This document shows, piece by piece, positions 42,708 to 51,783 of a stretch of DNA of 64,000 nucleotides (positions are counted from its first letter, which is position 1; every line of letters starts with the position of its first letter). This stretch comes from DASPWW01 sp963841715 (lineage in GTDB: Bacteria > Actinomycetota > Thermoleophilia > Solirubrobacterales > 70-9). The DNA lies in NCBI GenBank assembly GCA_963841715.1, contig CAWJDP010000001.1:434001-498000 (forward strand), given 5' to 3'. The notes beneath the pieces were generated by a model that worked only from the letters and a program-made list of their open reading frames with translations, made no database searches and was not told the origin of the DNA. The position numbers and the translations under genes are program-made.

Positions 42708-44141
42708 TTGAGCGAGGCATTCGAGTACTACCTGGACGACGGCTCTCGCCGTGGGCCGGCTCCCGGCGGCTGGCCGACCGGCGCGGCGGGCGGCGCGCCG
42801 TGCGGCGACGTCGTTCGGATCTCGCTCGGGATCGCCGACGGCCGGGTCGGCGAGGCGCGCTTCGATGCGGAGGGCTGCGCGGCGGCGCGCGCCGCCGGGG
42901 CCGCGGTCGCGGAGGCGGTCGAGGGCGGCCCGGTGATCGACGCCGCTCGCCTCGCTCCCGACGACGTCGACTCGGCGCTCGGGGGCCTCTCGCCGCAGGG
43001 GCGCCACGCGGCCGAGCTCGCGGCCGACGCCGTCCACCGCGCGCTCACCGCCGCGATCACCTCGGGAGTCGAGCTCGCTCCGCCCGCGGGCGGCGAGCGC
43101 GTGCTGGTCGCGATCAGCGGCGGCGTCGACAGCGCCGTCGCCGCGTGGCTCGAGCGCAAGCGCGGCGCCGAGGTCGTCGCGGTGACGCTGAAGCTGTGGG
43201 CCGACCGGCGAAATGACGGGGAGCGCAGCTGCTGCTCACCCGAGGCGGTGCTCGGTGCGCGCTCGCTGGCGCGCGCGATCGGCGTCCCGCACCTGACGAT
43301 GGACCTCGAGCGGCAGTTCCGCGCGACGGTCGTCGACGACTTCCTCGCAGGCCATGCGGCCGGGCGCACCCCGAACCCGTGCGTGCGCTGCAACGGGCTC
43401 GTCCGCATCGACGCGATGATCGAGCTCGCCGACCGCCTGGGCGCATCCCATCTCGCCACCGGTCACTATGCCCGGATCGCCGAGGACGGCGAGGGCCCGC
43501 TGCTCACCTTCCCCACCGACCGCGCCAAGGACCAGACGTACATGCTCTCGGGCCTGCGCCCGGGCTCGCTCGAGCGGCTGCGATTCCCGCTGTCCGGGTT
43601 GACGAAGCCCGAGGTGCGGAGCATGGCCGCCGCCGCCGGGCTTCCCGTCGCGACGAAGGCCGAGAGCCAGGATCTCTGCTTCCTCGCCGGCGAGGGCAAG
43701 CGCGCGTTCCTCGCCCGTCACTCGGGGCTCGCCGAGCGCCGGGGGGAGGTCGTGGACCGCTCGGGCCGCGTGCTCGGACGCCATCGCGGCCACCAGCACT
43801 TCACGGTCGGCCAGCGGCGCGGGCTCGGGGGTGGCTCCCCGCGCCCGCTGTACGTGCTCGAGACCAGCGCGGCGGCCAACCGCGTTGTCGTCGGCGAGCG
43901 CGACGAGCTCGCGACCGGGCGAGTCCGCGTCCGCGACGCGAGGCTCCACCGCGCCCCCGAACGGGTCGACCGCGTCAAGCTGCGCTACCGCTCGCAGCCG
44001 GTCGCTTGCCGCGCGGTCGCAGACGGCGGCGACCGGGGGCTGATCCTGGAGCTCGCGGACGCCGTCGACGGCGTCGCCCCGGGCCAGACAGCGTGCCTGC
44101 TGGACGGCGATCTGGTCGTCGGCAGCGCAACGATCATCTAG
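42708..44141 (+). CDS. mnmA: IscU/NifU-like domain fused to tRNA 2-thiouridylase MnmA
   Basis: TTG 42708 (GGAG 10 bases upstream) gives 477 residues. Residues 1-118 are an IscU/NifU_N-like scaffold: EYYLDDGSRRGPAPGGW, PCGD with C32, and GCAAA with C57. The third scaffold cysteine (HC in the family) is Ala101 after His100. Residues 128-477 are MnmA: PP-loop SGGVDS (137-142), TPNPCVRCN (C225, C228), SQDLCF (C324). MnmA makes s2U34 in Lys, Glu and Gln tRNAs; the three cysteines match proposed Fe-S or persulfide sites. The frame opens earlier (42546) but that crosses the 6S RNA. Confidence 0.88.
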   Translation: MSEAFEYYLDDGSRRGPAPGGWPTGAAGGAPCGDVVRISLGIADGRVGEARFDAEGCAAARAAGAAVAEAVEGGPVIDAARLAPDDVDSALGGLSPQGRHAAELAADAVHRALTAAITSGVELAPPAGGERVLVAISGGVDSAVAAWLERKRGAEVVAVTLKLWADRRNDGERSCCSPEAVLGARSLARAIGVPHLTMDLERQFRATVVDDFLAGHAAGRTPNPCVRCNGLVRIDAMIELADRLGASHLATGHYARIAEDGEGPLLTFPTDRAKDQTYMLSGLRPGSLERLRFPLSGLTKPEVRSMAAAAGLPVATKAESQDLCFLAGEGKRAFLARHSGLAERRGEVVDRSGRVLGRHRGHQHFTVGQRRGLGGGSPRPLYVLETSAAANRVVVGERDELATGRVRVRDARLHRAPERVDRVKLRYRSQPVACRAVADGGDRGLILELADAVDGVAPGQTACLLDGDLVVGSATII

Positions 44142-44226
44142 CCCGCGATGGGCTCCGCATCCGCTCGCTCGCGGTCACCCCACCGTGAGCCTCGCTCGCT
44201 CGCTCCCGCGTCCGCCGTCGCGGGGT
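44142..44226 (-). repeat. Dispersed 85 bp repeat, copy C
   Basis: On the minus strand this reads ACCCCGCGACGGCGGACGCG at its start and GGAGCCCATCGCGGG at its end, matching copies A and B (2895-2980, 4961-5046) with one base less. It is inverted relative to them, directly follows the mnmA stop (TAG 44139-44141), and ends 20 bases before the alaS GTG. The inner GCGAGCGAGCG blocks are preserved; the centre differs. Confidence 0.78.
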
Positions 44227-44246
44227 CGGCTTAACATCCCGGGTCC

Positions 44247-46877
44247 GTGAAGTCCAGCGAGATCCGCGAGCTCTACCTGTCCTACTTCGAGGGCAAGGAC
44301 CACCTGCGGCTGCCGTCGGCGTCGCTCGTGCCCCCCGCCCATGACCCCTCGGTCCTGCTCACGACGGCTGGCATGCAGCCGCTGAAGCCGTACTTCCTCG
44401 GGCTCGAGGAGCCGCCGGCGGCGCGCCTCGCCTCGTCGCAGCGCTGCTTCCGGACGACCGACATCGAGGAGGTGGGCAACACGGCGCGGCATCTCACCTA
44501 CTTCGAGATGCTCGGCAACTTCAGCCTCGGGGACTACTTCAAGCCCGAAGCGATTGCGTTCGGGTGGGAGCTCTCGACCGAGGGCCTGGGGCTCGATCCC
44601 GAGACGATCTGGGTGACGGTGTTCGGCGGCGACGAGGAGCTCGACCTCGGCCCCGACGAGGAGGCGATCGAGCTGTGGCGCGAGCAGGGCGTTCCCGAAG
44701 GGCGGATCGTGCGCCTGCCGCGCTCGGAGAACTTCTGGCAGGCCGGCCCGACCGGGCCGAGCGGGCCGTGCTCGGAGATGTACCTTGACCGCGGCCTCGA
44801 GTTCGGGCGCCCCGATGAGCTTCCCGGCGACGACACCGACCGCTTCATCGAGTACTGGAACCACGTCTTCATGGCGCTCGAGCTGCACGAGGACGGCAGC
44901 ACCGGCGAGCTCCCGAAGCGCAACATCGATACAGGGATGGGCCTCGAGCGGATGGCGGCGATCCAGCAGAGGGTGCCGTCGGTGTTCGAGGGCGATCTGC
45001 TGCGGCCGCTCGTCGAGCTCGCGCAGGAGCTCTCCGGGCGCGACTACGAGACCGACGCGGCGTCGACGCGGGCGATGCGGATCCTCGCCGACCACTCGCG
45101 CGGAACCGTCAATCTGATCGCCGACGGTGTCGTGCCCTCGAACGAGGACCGCGGATACATCCTGCGCCGGATCATGCGCCGGGCGATCCAGCAGGGCCGC
45201 GTGCTCGAGCTCGAGCCGCCGTTCATGCAGCGGTTCGCGGAGCGCGCGATCGAGATCGCCGCCGACGCCTATCCGCACCTCGAGGACGAGCACGACACGG
45301 TCATGCGCTGGGTCAACGACGAAGAGGAGAGCTTCGGCCGCACCCTCGACCGCGGAACGGAGCTGCTGAACCAGCTCGTCGCCGACGCCGAGTCCGATGG
45401 CACCTCGTGGGTCGACGCCGCTGACGCGTTCCGCCTCCACGACACCTACGGCTTTCCGTACGACCTCACGAAGGAGCTGCTCGCCGAGAGGGGCCTGTCG
45501 GTCGACGACGCCGGGTTCGAGGCGCTGATGGACGAGCAGCGCGAGCGTGCCCGGACGGGCGCCGAGCCCGCGATCGCCGACACCCATAGCGAGGTGACGA
45601 GGTTCGTCTCCGCCGCGCCTGAAACCAGGTTCATCGGCTACGAGACCCTGCGCGCGATCACGGCCGTCGCCGCGACCGAGCCCGGTGACGAGGCCGCGCT
45701 CGTCAAGCTCGAGGAGAGCCCGTTCTACGCCGAGGGCGGGGGTCAGGTCGCCGACTCTGGAGTGATTCTGTGGAATGGGACCGAGGCGCGGGTGCTCGAC
45801 GTCTATCGCGTCGGCGACGACCAGGCGCTGAAGGTGGCGGGGGCGCCCGCGCCGGAGGTCGGGAGGCGGGTCGAGGCGCGGGTCGAGCGCGCGACCCGGC
45901 ACGCGACGATGCGGAACCACACCGCGACCCACCTGCTTCATGCCGCGCTTCGCTCGATCCTCGGCACCCACGTACGCCAGGCTGGCTCGGCGGTTCGCCC
46001 CGACAAGCTGCGGTTCGACTTCACTCACGGCCATGCGCTGAGCTCGGAGGAGATCGCGCACGTCGAGGACGCGGTCAACGAGTGGATCAAGGCGAGCGCC
46101 CCAGTGCGTGCGCTGCACATGGAGCGCGACGAGGCGGAGAAGCTGGGCGCGATGGCGCTGTTCGGCGAGAAGTACGGCGAGTGGGTCCGCGTCGTCGAAG
46201 TCGAGGACGTCTCGCGTGAGCTGTGCGGCGGCACGCATGTCGCGAACACCGCCGAGGTGGGGATCTTCGCGATCGTCTCCGAGGGCTCGAGCGCCGCGAA
46301 CGTGCGTCGGATCGAGGCGCTCACGGGCCCTGCGGCGATCGACTGGTTCCGTGGTCGCAGCCGGGCACTGCGCGAGGCGGGCGCCCTGCTGGGATCGGAG
46401 CGCGATCCGCTCAATGCCGCGCGCCGCGCCTCGGAGCGGCTCGGCGAGCTCGAGCGAATGGCGGCGTCGACGGGCGCCGAGCGCGCCGGCGAGCAGGCCG
46501 AGGAGCTCGTTTCGCAGTCGAGCGTGGTCGACGGGGTCAGCGTCGTCGTTGGGCGCGGCGAGGGCGCCGACCAGCGTTCTCTGCTCGATCTCGCGGATCG
46601 GATCAAGGCGCGGGCCGGCGACGCCGCCGTGGTCCTCGGGGGGACCGAGACGGACGGCGACACCGGGGGCGGAGTCGCCCTGGTGGCGAGCTTCAGCGAG
46701 TCCGCGGTTGAGCGCGGTCTCTCGGCCGCGGACATCGTCCGCGAGGCCGCCGCGGTCGTCGGCGGCGGCGGGGGAGGGCGGGCCAAGGTCGCCCAGGCGG
46801 GCGGGCGCGACCCGGAACACCTCGACGAGGCCCTCGAGGTCGCGCGCGCTGCGATCGAGCGCCGCCTCGGCGAGTGA
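44247..46877 (+). CDS. alaS: Alanyl-tRNA synthetase
   Basis: Charges and proofreads tRNA-Ala. The 876 residues contain the class II core (TTAGMQPLKPYFLG, TYFEMLGNFSLGDYF), editing domain with NHTATHLLHAALR and CGGTHVANT (zinc ligands), and the C-Ala domain ending in GGGGGGRAKVAQAGG. Full length, no anomaly. GTG 44247 begins KSSEIRELYLSYFEGK, family-typical. A repeat copy fills the gap upstream; no T-box was seen. ruvX follows 7 bases downstream. Confidence 0.96.
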   Translation: MKSSEIRELYLSYFEGKDHLRLPSASLVPPAHDPSVLLTTAGMQPLKPYFLGLEEPPAARLASSQRCFRTTDIEEVGNTARHLTYFEMLGNFSLGDYFKPEAIAFGWELSTEGLGLDPETIWVTVFGGDEELDLGPDEEAIELWREQGVPEGRIVRLPRSENFWQAGPTGPSGPCSEMYLDRGLEFGRPDELPGDDTDRFIEYWNHVFMALELHEDGSTGELPKRNIDTGMGLERMAAIQQRVPSVFEGDLLRPLVELAQELSGRDYETDAASTRAMRILADHSRGTVNLIADGVVPSNEDRGYILRRIMRRAIQQGRVLELEPPFMQRFAERAIEIAADAYPHLEDEHDTVMRWVNDEEESFGRTLDRGTELLNQLVADAESDGTSWVDAADAFRLHDTYGFPYDLTKELLAERGLSVDDAGFEALMDEQRERARTGAEPAIADTHSEVTRFVSAAPETRFIGYETLRAITAVAATEPGDEAALVKLEESPFYAEGGGQVADSGVILWNGTEARVLDVYRVGDDQALKVAGAPAPEVGRRVEARVERATRHATMRNHTATHLLHAALRSILGTHVRQAGSAVRPDKLRFDFTHGHALSSEEIAHVEDAVNEWIKASAPVRALHMERDEAEKLGAMALFGEKYGEWVRVVEVEDVSRELCGGTHVANTAEVGIFAIVSEGSSAANVRRIEALTGPAAIDWFRGRSRALREAGALLGSERDPLNAARRASERLGELERMAASTGAERAGEQAEELVSQSSVVDGVSVVVGRGEGADQRSLLDLADRIKARAGDAAVVLGGTETDGDTGGGVALVASFSESAVERGLSAADIVREAAAVVGGGGGGRAKVAQAGGRDPEHLDEALEVARAAIERRLGE

Positions 46878-46884
46878 GCCCGCG

Positions 46885-47286
46885 GTGCGTGTGCTCGCGC
46901 TCGACTACGGCACGGCGCGCTGTGGCTGCGCGGTCTCGGATCCAACCGGCACGCTCGCGCGCCCGCTTTCCGTGCTCGAGCCGCCCGATCCGGCGCACGT
47001 CGCCGGGCTCGTAGCCGAGCTCGAGATCGAGCGCGTGATCGTTGGCCTCCCGCTAGGGTTGAGCGGTCAGGAAGGGTCTCAGGCGGCCCTCAGCCGTCAA
47101 TTTCGGGATGAGGTCGCAAAGCTTGTGGACGTTCCCGTGGAGACGTACGACGAACGGTTGACGACCAGGATGGCCGAGCGCACAGCCCGTGCGGGCGCGA
47201 GCGCCGCCGAGGACTCGCTTGCCGCTGCGCATCTGCTCGAGGGTTATCTCGAAGCGAGCCGCCGGCGGGGCGGGGAGGTTCGATAG
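46885..47286 (+). CDS. ruvX: Holliday junction resolvase-like RuvX/YqgF
   Basis: A 133-residue RNase H-fold protein with the active-site Asp in LALDYGTARCGCAVSD, Glu in ETYDERLTT and Asp in EDSLAAAHLLEGY. YqgF members resolve junctions or act in 16S rRNA 5'-end maturation. It lies between alaS and mltG, its standard place in many bacteria. GTG 46885 is 7 bases after alaS; the open frame further upstream is antisense-like noise within alaS. Confidence 0.88.
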   Translation: MRVLALDYGTARCGCAVSDPTGTLARPLSVLEPPDPAHVAGLVAELEIERVIVGLPLGLSGQEGSQAALSRQFRDEVAKLVDVPVETYDERLTTRMAERTARAGASAAEDSLAAAHLLEGYLEASRRRGGEVR

Positions 47287-47288
47287 GC

Positions 47289-48914
47289 GTGAACGAACAC
47301 GACACCGACGACCCGCTTCTCGACGACCCGTTCAGCCCTGACGATCCCGCCGCGAGGGAGCGCGCACAGCGCCGCCTCGAGCGGGAGCAGAAGCGTCAGA
47401 AACGCGAGCAGCGCCGTCAGCGGACGGGCAGCCGCAAGGCGCTCGGAGGCAAGGTTCGCGACACGCTCTCGGGTCGCGACGGCGCCGGCGAAGCCCCGGT
47501 GGCTCCGCGGCAGGCGCAGCCGTCGCCCCCGCAGACTGGCGTCCCGCCGGCCCAGCAGCCGCCCGCGACTCAGCCTCCGTCGCAGCAGCCGATGCCGCAG
47601 CAGCCGATGCCGCAGCAGCCGATGCCGCAGCAGCAGCAGCAGCAGCAGCAGCCGATGCCGCAGCAGCAGCCGCAGGCGCAGGCCCATCCAACGACCGCTC
47701 AGCAGCCCGTGTCGTCCCAACCTGCCGCCGCGGCGCCGACGACCGGGACACAACCGGTCGCACCCGCGGAGCCGGCGCCGGCGGCCGCACCCCCGACCGG
47801 GGACACACCGCTCCCCGCCGGTGAGGGGGGCGACGGGGCCCCGCCGCGGCGGCGCTTACGGCGGCCGAACATGGGTGCGATCAGGCGCCGTCGGATCATC
47901 GCTCTCGTCCTGCTCGCTCTCGCGGCCGCGTTCGTGTGGTTCCTGCTCGCTTTGTTCCAGCCGTTCGGCGGTGACGGCAGCGGCAAGGTCCTGGTGACGA
48001 TCCCGAAGGGCGCGACCGCGAGCGAGATCGGCGACATCCTCGACAAGCGCGGGGTCGTGACGAGCAGCTCCCTGTTCCAGCTCCGCCTCAAGCTCGCCGG
48101 CAAGGGCTCCGACATCCAGGCGGGCAGCTACGAGCTCGCGAGCGGCATGAGCTATGGCGCCGCGATCAGCGAGCTGACAAAGCCCGCGAGCGAGCGCGGG
48201 GTCACGCTCGTGATCCCGGAGGGGGACAGCCGCGACCAAATCTCGCAGCTCGCCAAGGACGCGCACGTGAAAGGCAACTACACGCAGGCGACGGTCCACT
48301 CGAGGCTGCTCAACCCGGCGAGCTACGGCGCGCGGGGGGCGAAGAACCTCGAGGGGTTCCTGTTCCCGGCCACGTACACGCTGAAGGCGGGCGCGAACGT
48401 GAACAAGCTCGTCGCCCAGCAGCTGACCGCGTTCAAGCGCGAGATCAAGGGCGTCAACATGCGCTACGCGAAGTCGAAGAACCTGACGACCTACGACGTC
48501 CTGATCATCGCGTCGATGATCGACCGCGAGGTCGAGGTGCCGAAGGAGCGCAAGCTCGTCGCGGCGGTGATCTACAACCGCCTCCATGACGGCGAGCCGC
48601 TCGGGATCGATGCGACGACGCGGTTCGCGACCGGCAACTACACGAAGCCGCTTACAGAGTCACAGCTGAACGCGCCGTCCCCGTACAACACGCGACTCAA
48701 CGCCGGCCTGCCGCCGGGCCCAATCGGTAACCCGGGGCTGGCGGCGATCAAGGCCGCGGCGGCGCCGGCGAAGGTGCCGTACCGCTTCTACGTCGTCAAG
48801 CCCTGCGGCAACGGTGAGCACGCGTTCGCGACGACCGAGGCGCAGTTCGAGAAGGACGCGCAGAAGTACCAGCGCGCGCGCAAGGCGGCCAACGGGTCGC
48901 CGGAGGGCTGTTGA
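47289..48914 (+). CDS. mltG: Endolytic murein transglycosylase MltG with Q/P-rich N terminus
   Basis: A 541-residue protein: a long cytoplasmic region rich in Gln and Pro (about 75-185), one membrane helix (about 206-226), then the YceG domain (IPKGATASEIGDIL, KNLEGFLFPATYTL, GLPPGPIGNPGLAAIKAA). MltG cuts nascent glycan strands at the membrane. At the catalytic segment IIASMIDREVEV, Asp412 stands where E. coli MltG has its essential Glu (ASIIEKE). Either Asp serves, or activity is reduced. GTG 47289 follows ruvX by 2 bases. Confidence 0.88.
   Translation: MNEHDTDDPLLDDPFSPDDPAARERAQRRLEREQKRQKREQRRQRTGSRKALGGKVRDTLSGRDGAGEAPVAPRQAQPSPPQTGVPPAQQPPATQPPSQQPMPQQPMPQQPMPQQQQQQQQPMPQQQPQAQAHPTTAQQPVSSQPAAAAPTTGTQPVAPAEPAPAAAPPTGDTPLPAGEGGDGAPPRRRLRRPNMGAIRRRRIIALVLLALAAAFVWFLLALFQPFGGDGSGKVLVTIPKGATASEIGDILDKRGVVTSSSLFQLRLKLAGKGSDIQAGSYELASGMSYGAAISELTKPASERGVTLVIPEGDSRDQISQLAKDAHVKGNYTQATVHSRLLNPASYGARGAKNLEGFLFPATYTLKAGANVNKLVAQQLTAFKREIKGVNMRYAKSKNLTTYDVLIIASMIDREVEVPKERKLVAAVIYNRLHDGEPLGIDATTRFATGNYTKPLTESQLNAPSPYNTRLNAGLPPGPIGNPGLAAIKAAAAPAKVPYRFYVVKPCGNGEHAFATTEAQFEKDAQKYQRARKAANGSPEGC
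47583..47680 (+). repeat. In-frame CAG/QQPMP tandem repeat inside mltG
   Basis: Three copies of a 15-base unit CAGCAGCCGATGCCG are followed by about eight CAG triplets and another partial set, coding QQPMP repeats and a polyglutamine run. Such simple repeats change length easily, so the N-terminal region may vary between strains. Confidence 0.85.
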
Positions 48915-49729
48915 ACAGGCTCGCAGTCCTCGGCGACCCCGTATCGCACTCCCTCTCGCCCGCAATCCAGAACGCTGCCTTCGCCGCGCTCGGCCTCGAC
49001 GATCAGTGGCGCTACGAGGCGATAGAGGTCGCGGCCGAGGATTTCGACGTTCGCGTCCGTGCGCTCCCCGGCGTCGGCTTCATCGGGGCGAACGTGACGA
49101 TCCCGCACAAGCGCGCAGCGCTCGAGCTAGCGGACGAGGCCTCCGACGCCGCGCTGGAGATCGGCGCCGCGAACACGCTCAGCTTCGGCGAGCGGGTCAC
49201 CCGCGCGGACAACACCGATGCGCCGGGGTTCCTCGCCGCGCTCGGAGAGGACCCCGAGGGCCTGCGGGCGCTCGTGCTCGGCGCGGGGGGCTCGGCGCGC
49301 GCGGTCGTGTGGGCGCTCGCAAGGGGCGGCGCGTCGGTCGCGATCTGGAATCGCACGTCCGACCGCGCCGCGGCGCTCGCGGAGGAGCTTGGGGCGCAGA
49401 TGCACGAGCCCGGGACCTCGGACACGCTTCCGAGCGACGAGTTCGACCTCGTCGTCAACACGACCGCGGTCGGCCTCGACCCCGGCGCGGCGCCCGGCGC
49501 CGATCTCGCGGCGCTTCACATCGACCCCGAGCGCCTCGGCGCCGCGCAAATCGTCTTCGACCTCGCCTACTCAAGCCGCGAGACCGCGCTCGTCGGCGCC
49601 GCGCGAAGCCGCGGCGCTCGGGTCGTCGACGGGCTTGAGATGCTCGTCCGGCAGGGGGCAGCCGCGTTTCGGATCTGGACCGGGCTCGAGGCGCCGCTCG
49701 ACGCGATGCGGGCCGCCGCGCGCGGCTAG
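48911..49729 (+). CDS. aroE: Shikimate dehydrogenase
   Basis: Reduces 3-dehydroshikimate to shikimate with NADPH. The 272 residues have the substrate site SHSLSPAIQNAAF and NVTIPHKRA (catalytic Lys), NTDAPGF, the Rossmann loop VLGAGGSARAVVWAL and NRTSDRAAAL for NADP. TTG 48911 overlaps the mltG stop (TTGA). It is the first aro gene of the cluster completed by aroC, aroKB and aroQ downstream. Confidence 0.93.
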   Translation: MNRLAVLGDPVSHSLSPAIQNAAFAALGLDDQWRYEAIEVAAEDFDVRVRALPGVGFIGANVTIPHKRAALELADEASDAALEIGAANTLSFGERVTRADNTDAPGFLAALGEDPEGLRALVLGAGGSARAVVWALARGGASVAIWNRTSDRAAALAEELGAQMHEPGTSDTLPSDEFDLVVNTTAVGLDPGAAPGADLAALHIDPERLGAAQIVFDLAYSSRETALVGAARSRGARVVDGLEMLVRQGAAAFRIWTGLEAPLDAMRAAARG

Positions 49730-50083
49730 GTCCACCGGACGACGATCACCCCGGCAGGGCGATCGCGCTCCGATATGAGGTGGCCGCGTGCCCGCGCACT
49801 GCGTCGTCGTGCTCGTTCTCGTGGTGCTCCGATCGCGCGTCGTGGTGCGATCGCGATCGGGGACGAGCGCCGCAACGAGCGTCGACAGCAGCAGGATTCC
49901 GATCAGGACCAGCAGCACGCGGCGGGCCGTCATCGCTCGGCCGGGGGCGCGGGCGCCCGGTCCAGGGTTGACGCGGATCCAGGGCGCGCGGATGGTTCTT
50001 GAATCCAGCCGCGCCGGCCACGATCATCCACCCCGATTATCGAAACCCTCTCCCCTCATGACCCCCCGACGCTACTGCTCGGC
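49730..50083. other. 354-base gap without a convincing gene
   Basis: Between aroE and the prepilin peptidase. A minus-strand frame from 49933 starts MTARRVLLVLIGILLLSTLV, which looks like a real membrane or signal helix, but continues as a Thr/Arg-rich and then aroE-antisense sequence with no domain, and it has no ribosome site; a short secreted gene is possible. GGGCGCGGGCGCCC at about 49947-49960 can form a hairpin. Nothing else is recognised. Confidence 0.4.
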
Positions 50084-50533
50084 GTGGCCTTCGGGCTGAT
50101 GCTGGCGACGGTGACCGTCACCGACATCGACCGCCGCGTGATCCCGAACGAGGTGCTCGCCGTCGCCGCCCTCGCGGGACTCGCGATCGTCGCCGCGAGC
50201 GACCCGGGCAGCCTTCCGGTGCGCACGATCGCCGCCGCGGGCGCCGGCGGCTTCCTGCTCGCGGCGGCTCTGGTCCGGCCCGGCGGCATGGGGATGGGAG
50301 ACGTAAAGCTCGCCGCGGTGATGGGCCTCTATCTCGGCGCTGCCGTCCTTCCCGCGCTGCTGGTCGCGTTCGCCGTCGGCGGGGTCGCGGGGGTGTGGCT
50401 GATCGCCAGGCACGGCGCCGCGGCCCGTCGCCTCGCGATCCCGTTCGGTCCCTTCCTCGCGCTCGGCGGCGCGGTCGCTGTCCTCGCCGGAAACGGCCTC
50501 GTCGCCTGGTACGTCGCCGCCGTGGGCGGCTAG
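50084..50533 (+). CDS. Type IV prepilin peptidase, A24 core
   Basis: A 149-residue membrane aspartyl protease of the A24 family with both catalytic Asp motifs: TDIDRRVIPN near 13-22 and GMGMGDVKLAA near 68-78. It has about five helices and lacks the N-terminal methylase part of PilD. It would cut prepilin leaders of type IV or Flp/Tad pili; no pilus gene is in the window. GTG 50084 is the first standard start, but codons upstream (LLLG) look like part of helix 1, so the true start may be a little earlier. Confidence 0.8.
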   Translation: MAFGLMLATVTVTDIDRRVIPNEVLAVAALAGLAIVAASDPGSLPVRTIAAAGAGGFLLAAALVRPGGMGMGDVKLAAVMGLYLGAAVLPALLVAFAVGGVAGVWLIARHGAAARRLAIPFGPFLALGGAVAVLAGNGLVAWYVAAVGG

Positions 50534-50619
50534 CGGCGGCGCTTCCCCTTCGCCAGCGTCCGGGCCGTCCCCGACGGCGTCCCGGGTGTCGACGGCTATT
50601 CCGCCGATAGCCTAGATCC

Positions 50620-51783
50620 GTGGAGTTCAAATTCACAACGGCCGGTGAGTCGCATGGCCCGGGCCTCGTCGCGATCGTCGAGGGCCTGCCCGCCGGGCTC
50701 GAGCTCGACCGCGAGGCGCTCGACCGCGACATGGCGCGGCGCCAGCTCGGCCATGGCCGCGGCGGGCGGATGAAGATCGAGTCCGACGCCGTCGAGATCC
50801 GGTCCGGAGTCCGCCACGGGCGCACGCTCGGCAGCCCCGTCGCCGTCCTCGTCGCGAACCGCGACTACGAGAACTGGGACGAGCGCATGAACCCGTGGCC
50901 GGTCGACGCGGAGATCGACGAGGTTCACCTGCCGCGTCCCGGGCACGCCGACCTCCCCGGGCTGCTCAAGTACGGGCATCGCGACGTCCGCAACGTGCTC
51001 GAGCGCGCTTCAGGCGCGTGAGACCGCCGCCCGTGTCGCCGCCGGCGGGCTCGCGAAGGCGTTCCTGGCCGCGGTCGGCGTCAGCGTCCACAGCCACGTG
51101 CTCCAGATCGGCGCCGTCACCGCCGGACTCCCCGACGATCCCGGCCCCGACGACTTCGAGGGCGTTGACGAGTCCCCGGTGCGGACGCTCGACGCGGCCA
51201 CCGGGGAGGCGATGGTCGAGGAGATCAACCGGCTGCGAAAGGCGAACGAGAGCCTCGGCGGCACGTTCGAGGTGCGCGCGTTTGGCCTCGTCCCCGGGCT
51301 CGGCACCCACATCGGCTGGGACGGGCGCCTCGACGCCCGTCTCGCCGAGGCGATCGTCTCGATCCAGGCGATCAAGGGAGCCTCGATAGGCGAGGCGTGG
51401 GATGTCGCCGGGCGCCCCGGATCCGACGCCCACGACGAGATCTTCTGGGACGAGGAGCGCGGCTGGTTCCGCGAGTCGAACCACGCCGGCGGCGTCGAGG
51501 GCGGGATGTCGAACGGCGAGCCGCTGATCGTCCACGCCGCGATGAAGCCGCTGTCGACGCTGACCAAGCCGCTGCGCTCGGTCGACACCGAGACCAAGCA
51601 CCCCGCCGAGGCGCTGCGCGAGCGCACCGACGCAACCCGGTGCCCGCTGCGGCGGTCGTCGGCGAGGCGATGGTCGCGCTGGTGCTCGCGCGCTGCTACC
51701 GGGAGAAGTTCGGCGGCGATCACATCGACGACGTCCGCGCGGCGCTTACCGCCTACGAGGAGCGGATCGGGTGGCGGAGGTAG
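50620..51783 (+). CDS. aroC: Chorismate synthase (two frameshifts)
   Basis: Makes chorismate from EPSP with reduced FMN. The protein is split over frames but collinear: TTAGESHGPGLVAIVEG and ARRQLGHGRGGRM first, then LPRPGHADLPGLLKYGHRDVRNVLERAS; after an extra G near 51013 the next frame continues RETAARVAAGGLAKAFL to SNHAGGVEGGMSNGEPL; after a missing base near 51640 it ends VPAAAVVGEAMVALVLAR. The two changes cancel, leaving 388 codons with stop, the normal length. Sequencing errors are more likely than a dead gene. Confidence 0.88.

Noticed and set aside
44142..44246. T-box or other leader riboswitch before alaS
   Set aside because: The gap is filled by repeat copy C; no T-box bulge motif (TGGNACC) or specifier stem was found.
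44175..46820. An 881-codon open frame antisense to alaS
   Set aside because: Arg/Asp/His-rich composition with no domain; a typical third-position effect of a GC-rich gene on the opposite strand.
47583..47680. Possible CRISPR-like direct repeats
   Set aside because: The units are adjacent, 15 bases or CAG triplets, in frame in mltG, with no spacers.
49571..49933. Minus-strand 120-codon frame starting with a hydrophobic helix
   Set aside because: Only the first 25 residues look protein-like; the rest is antisense to aroE, with no ribosome site. Described in the gap entry instead of being called a gene.
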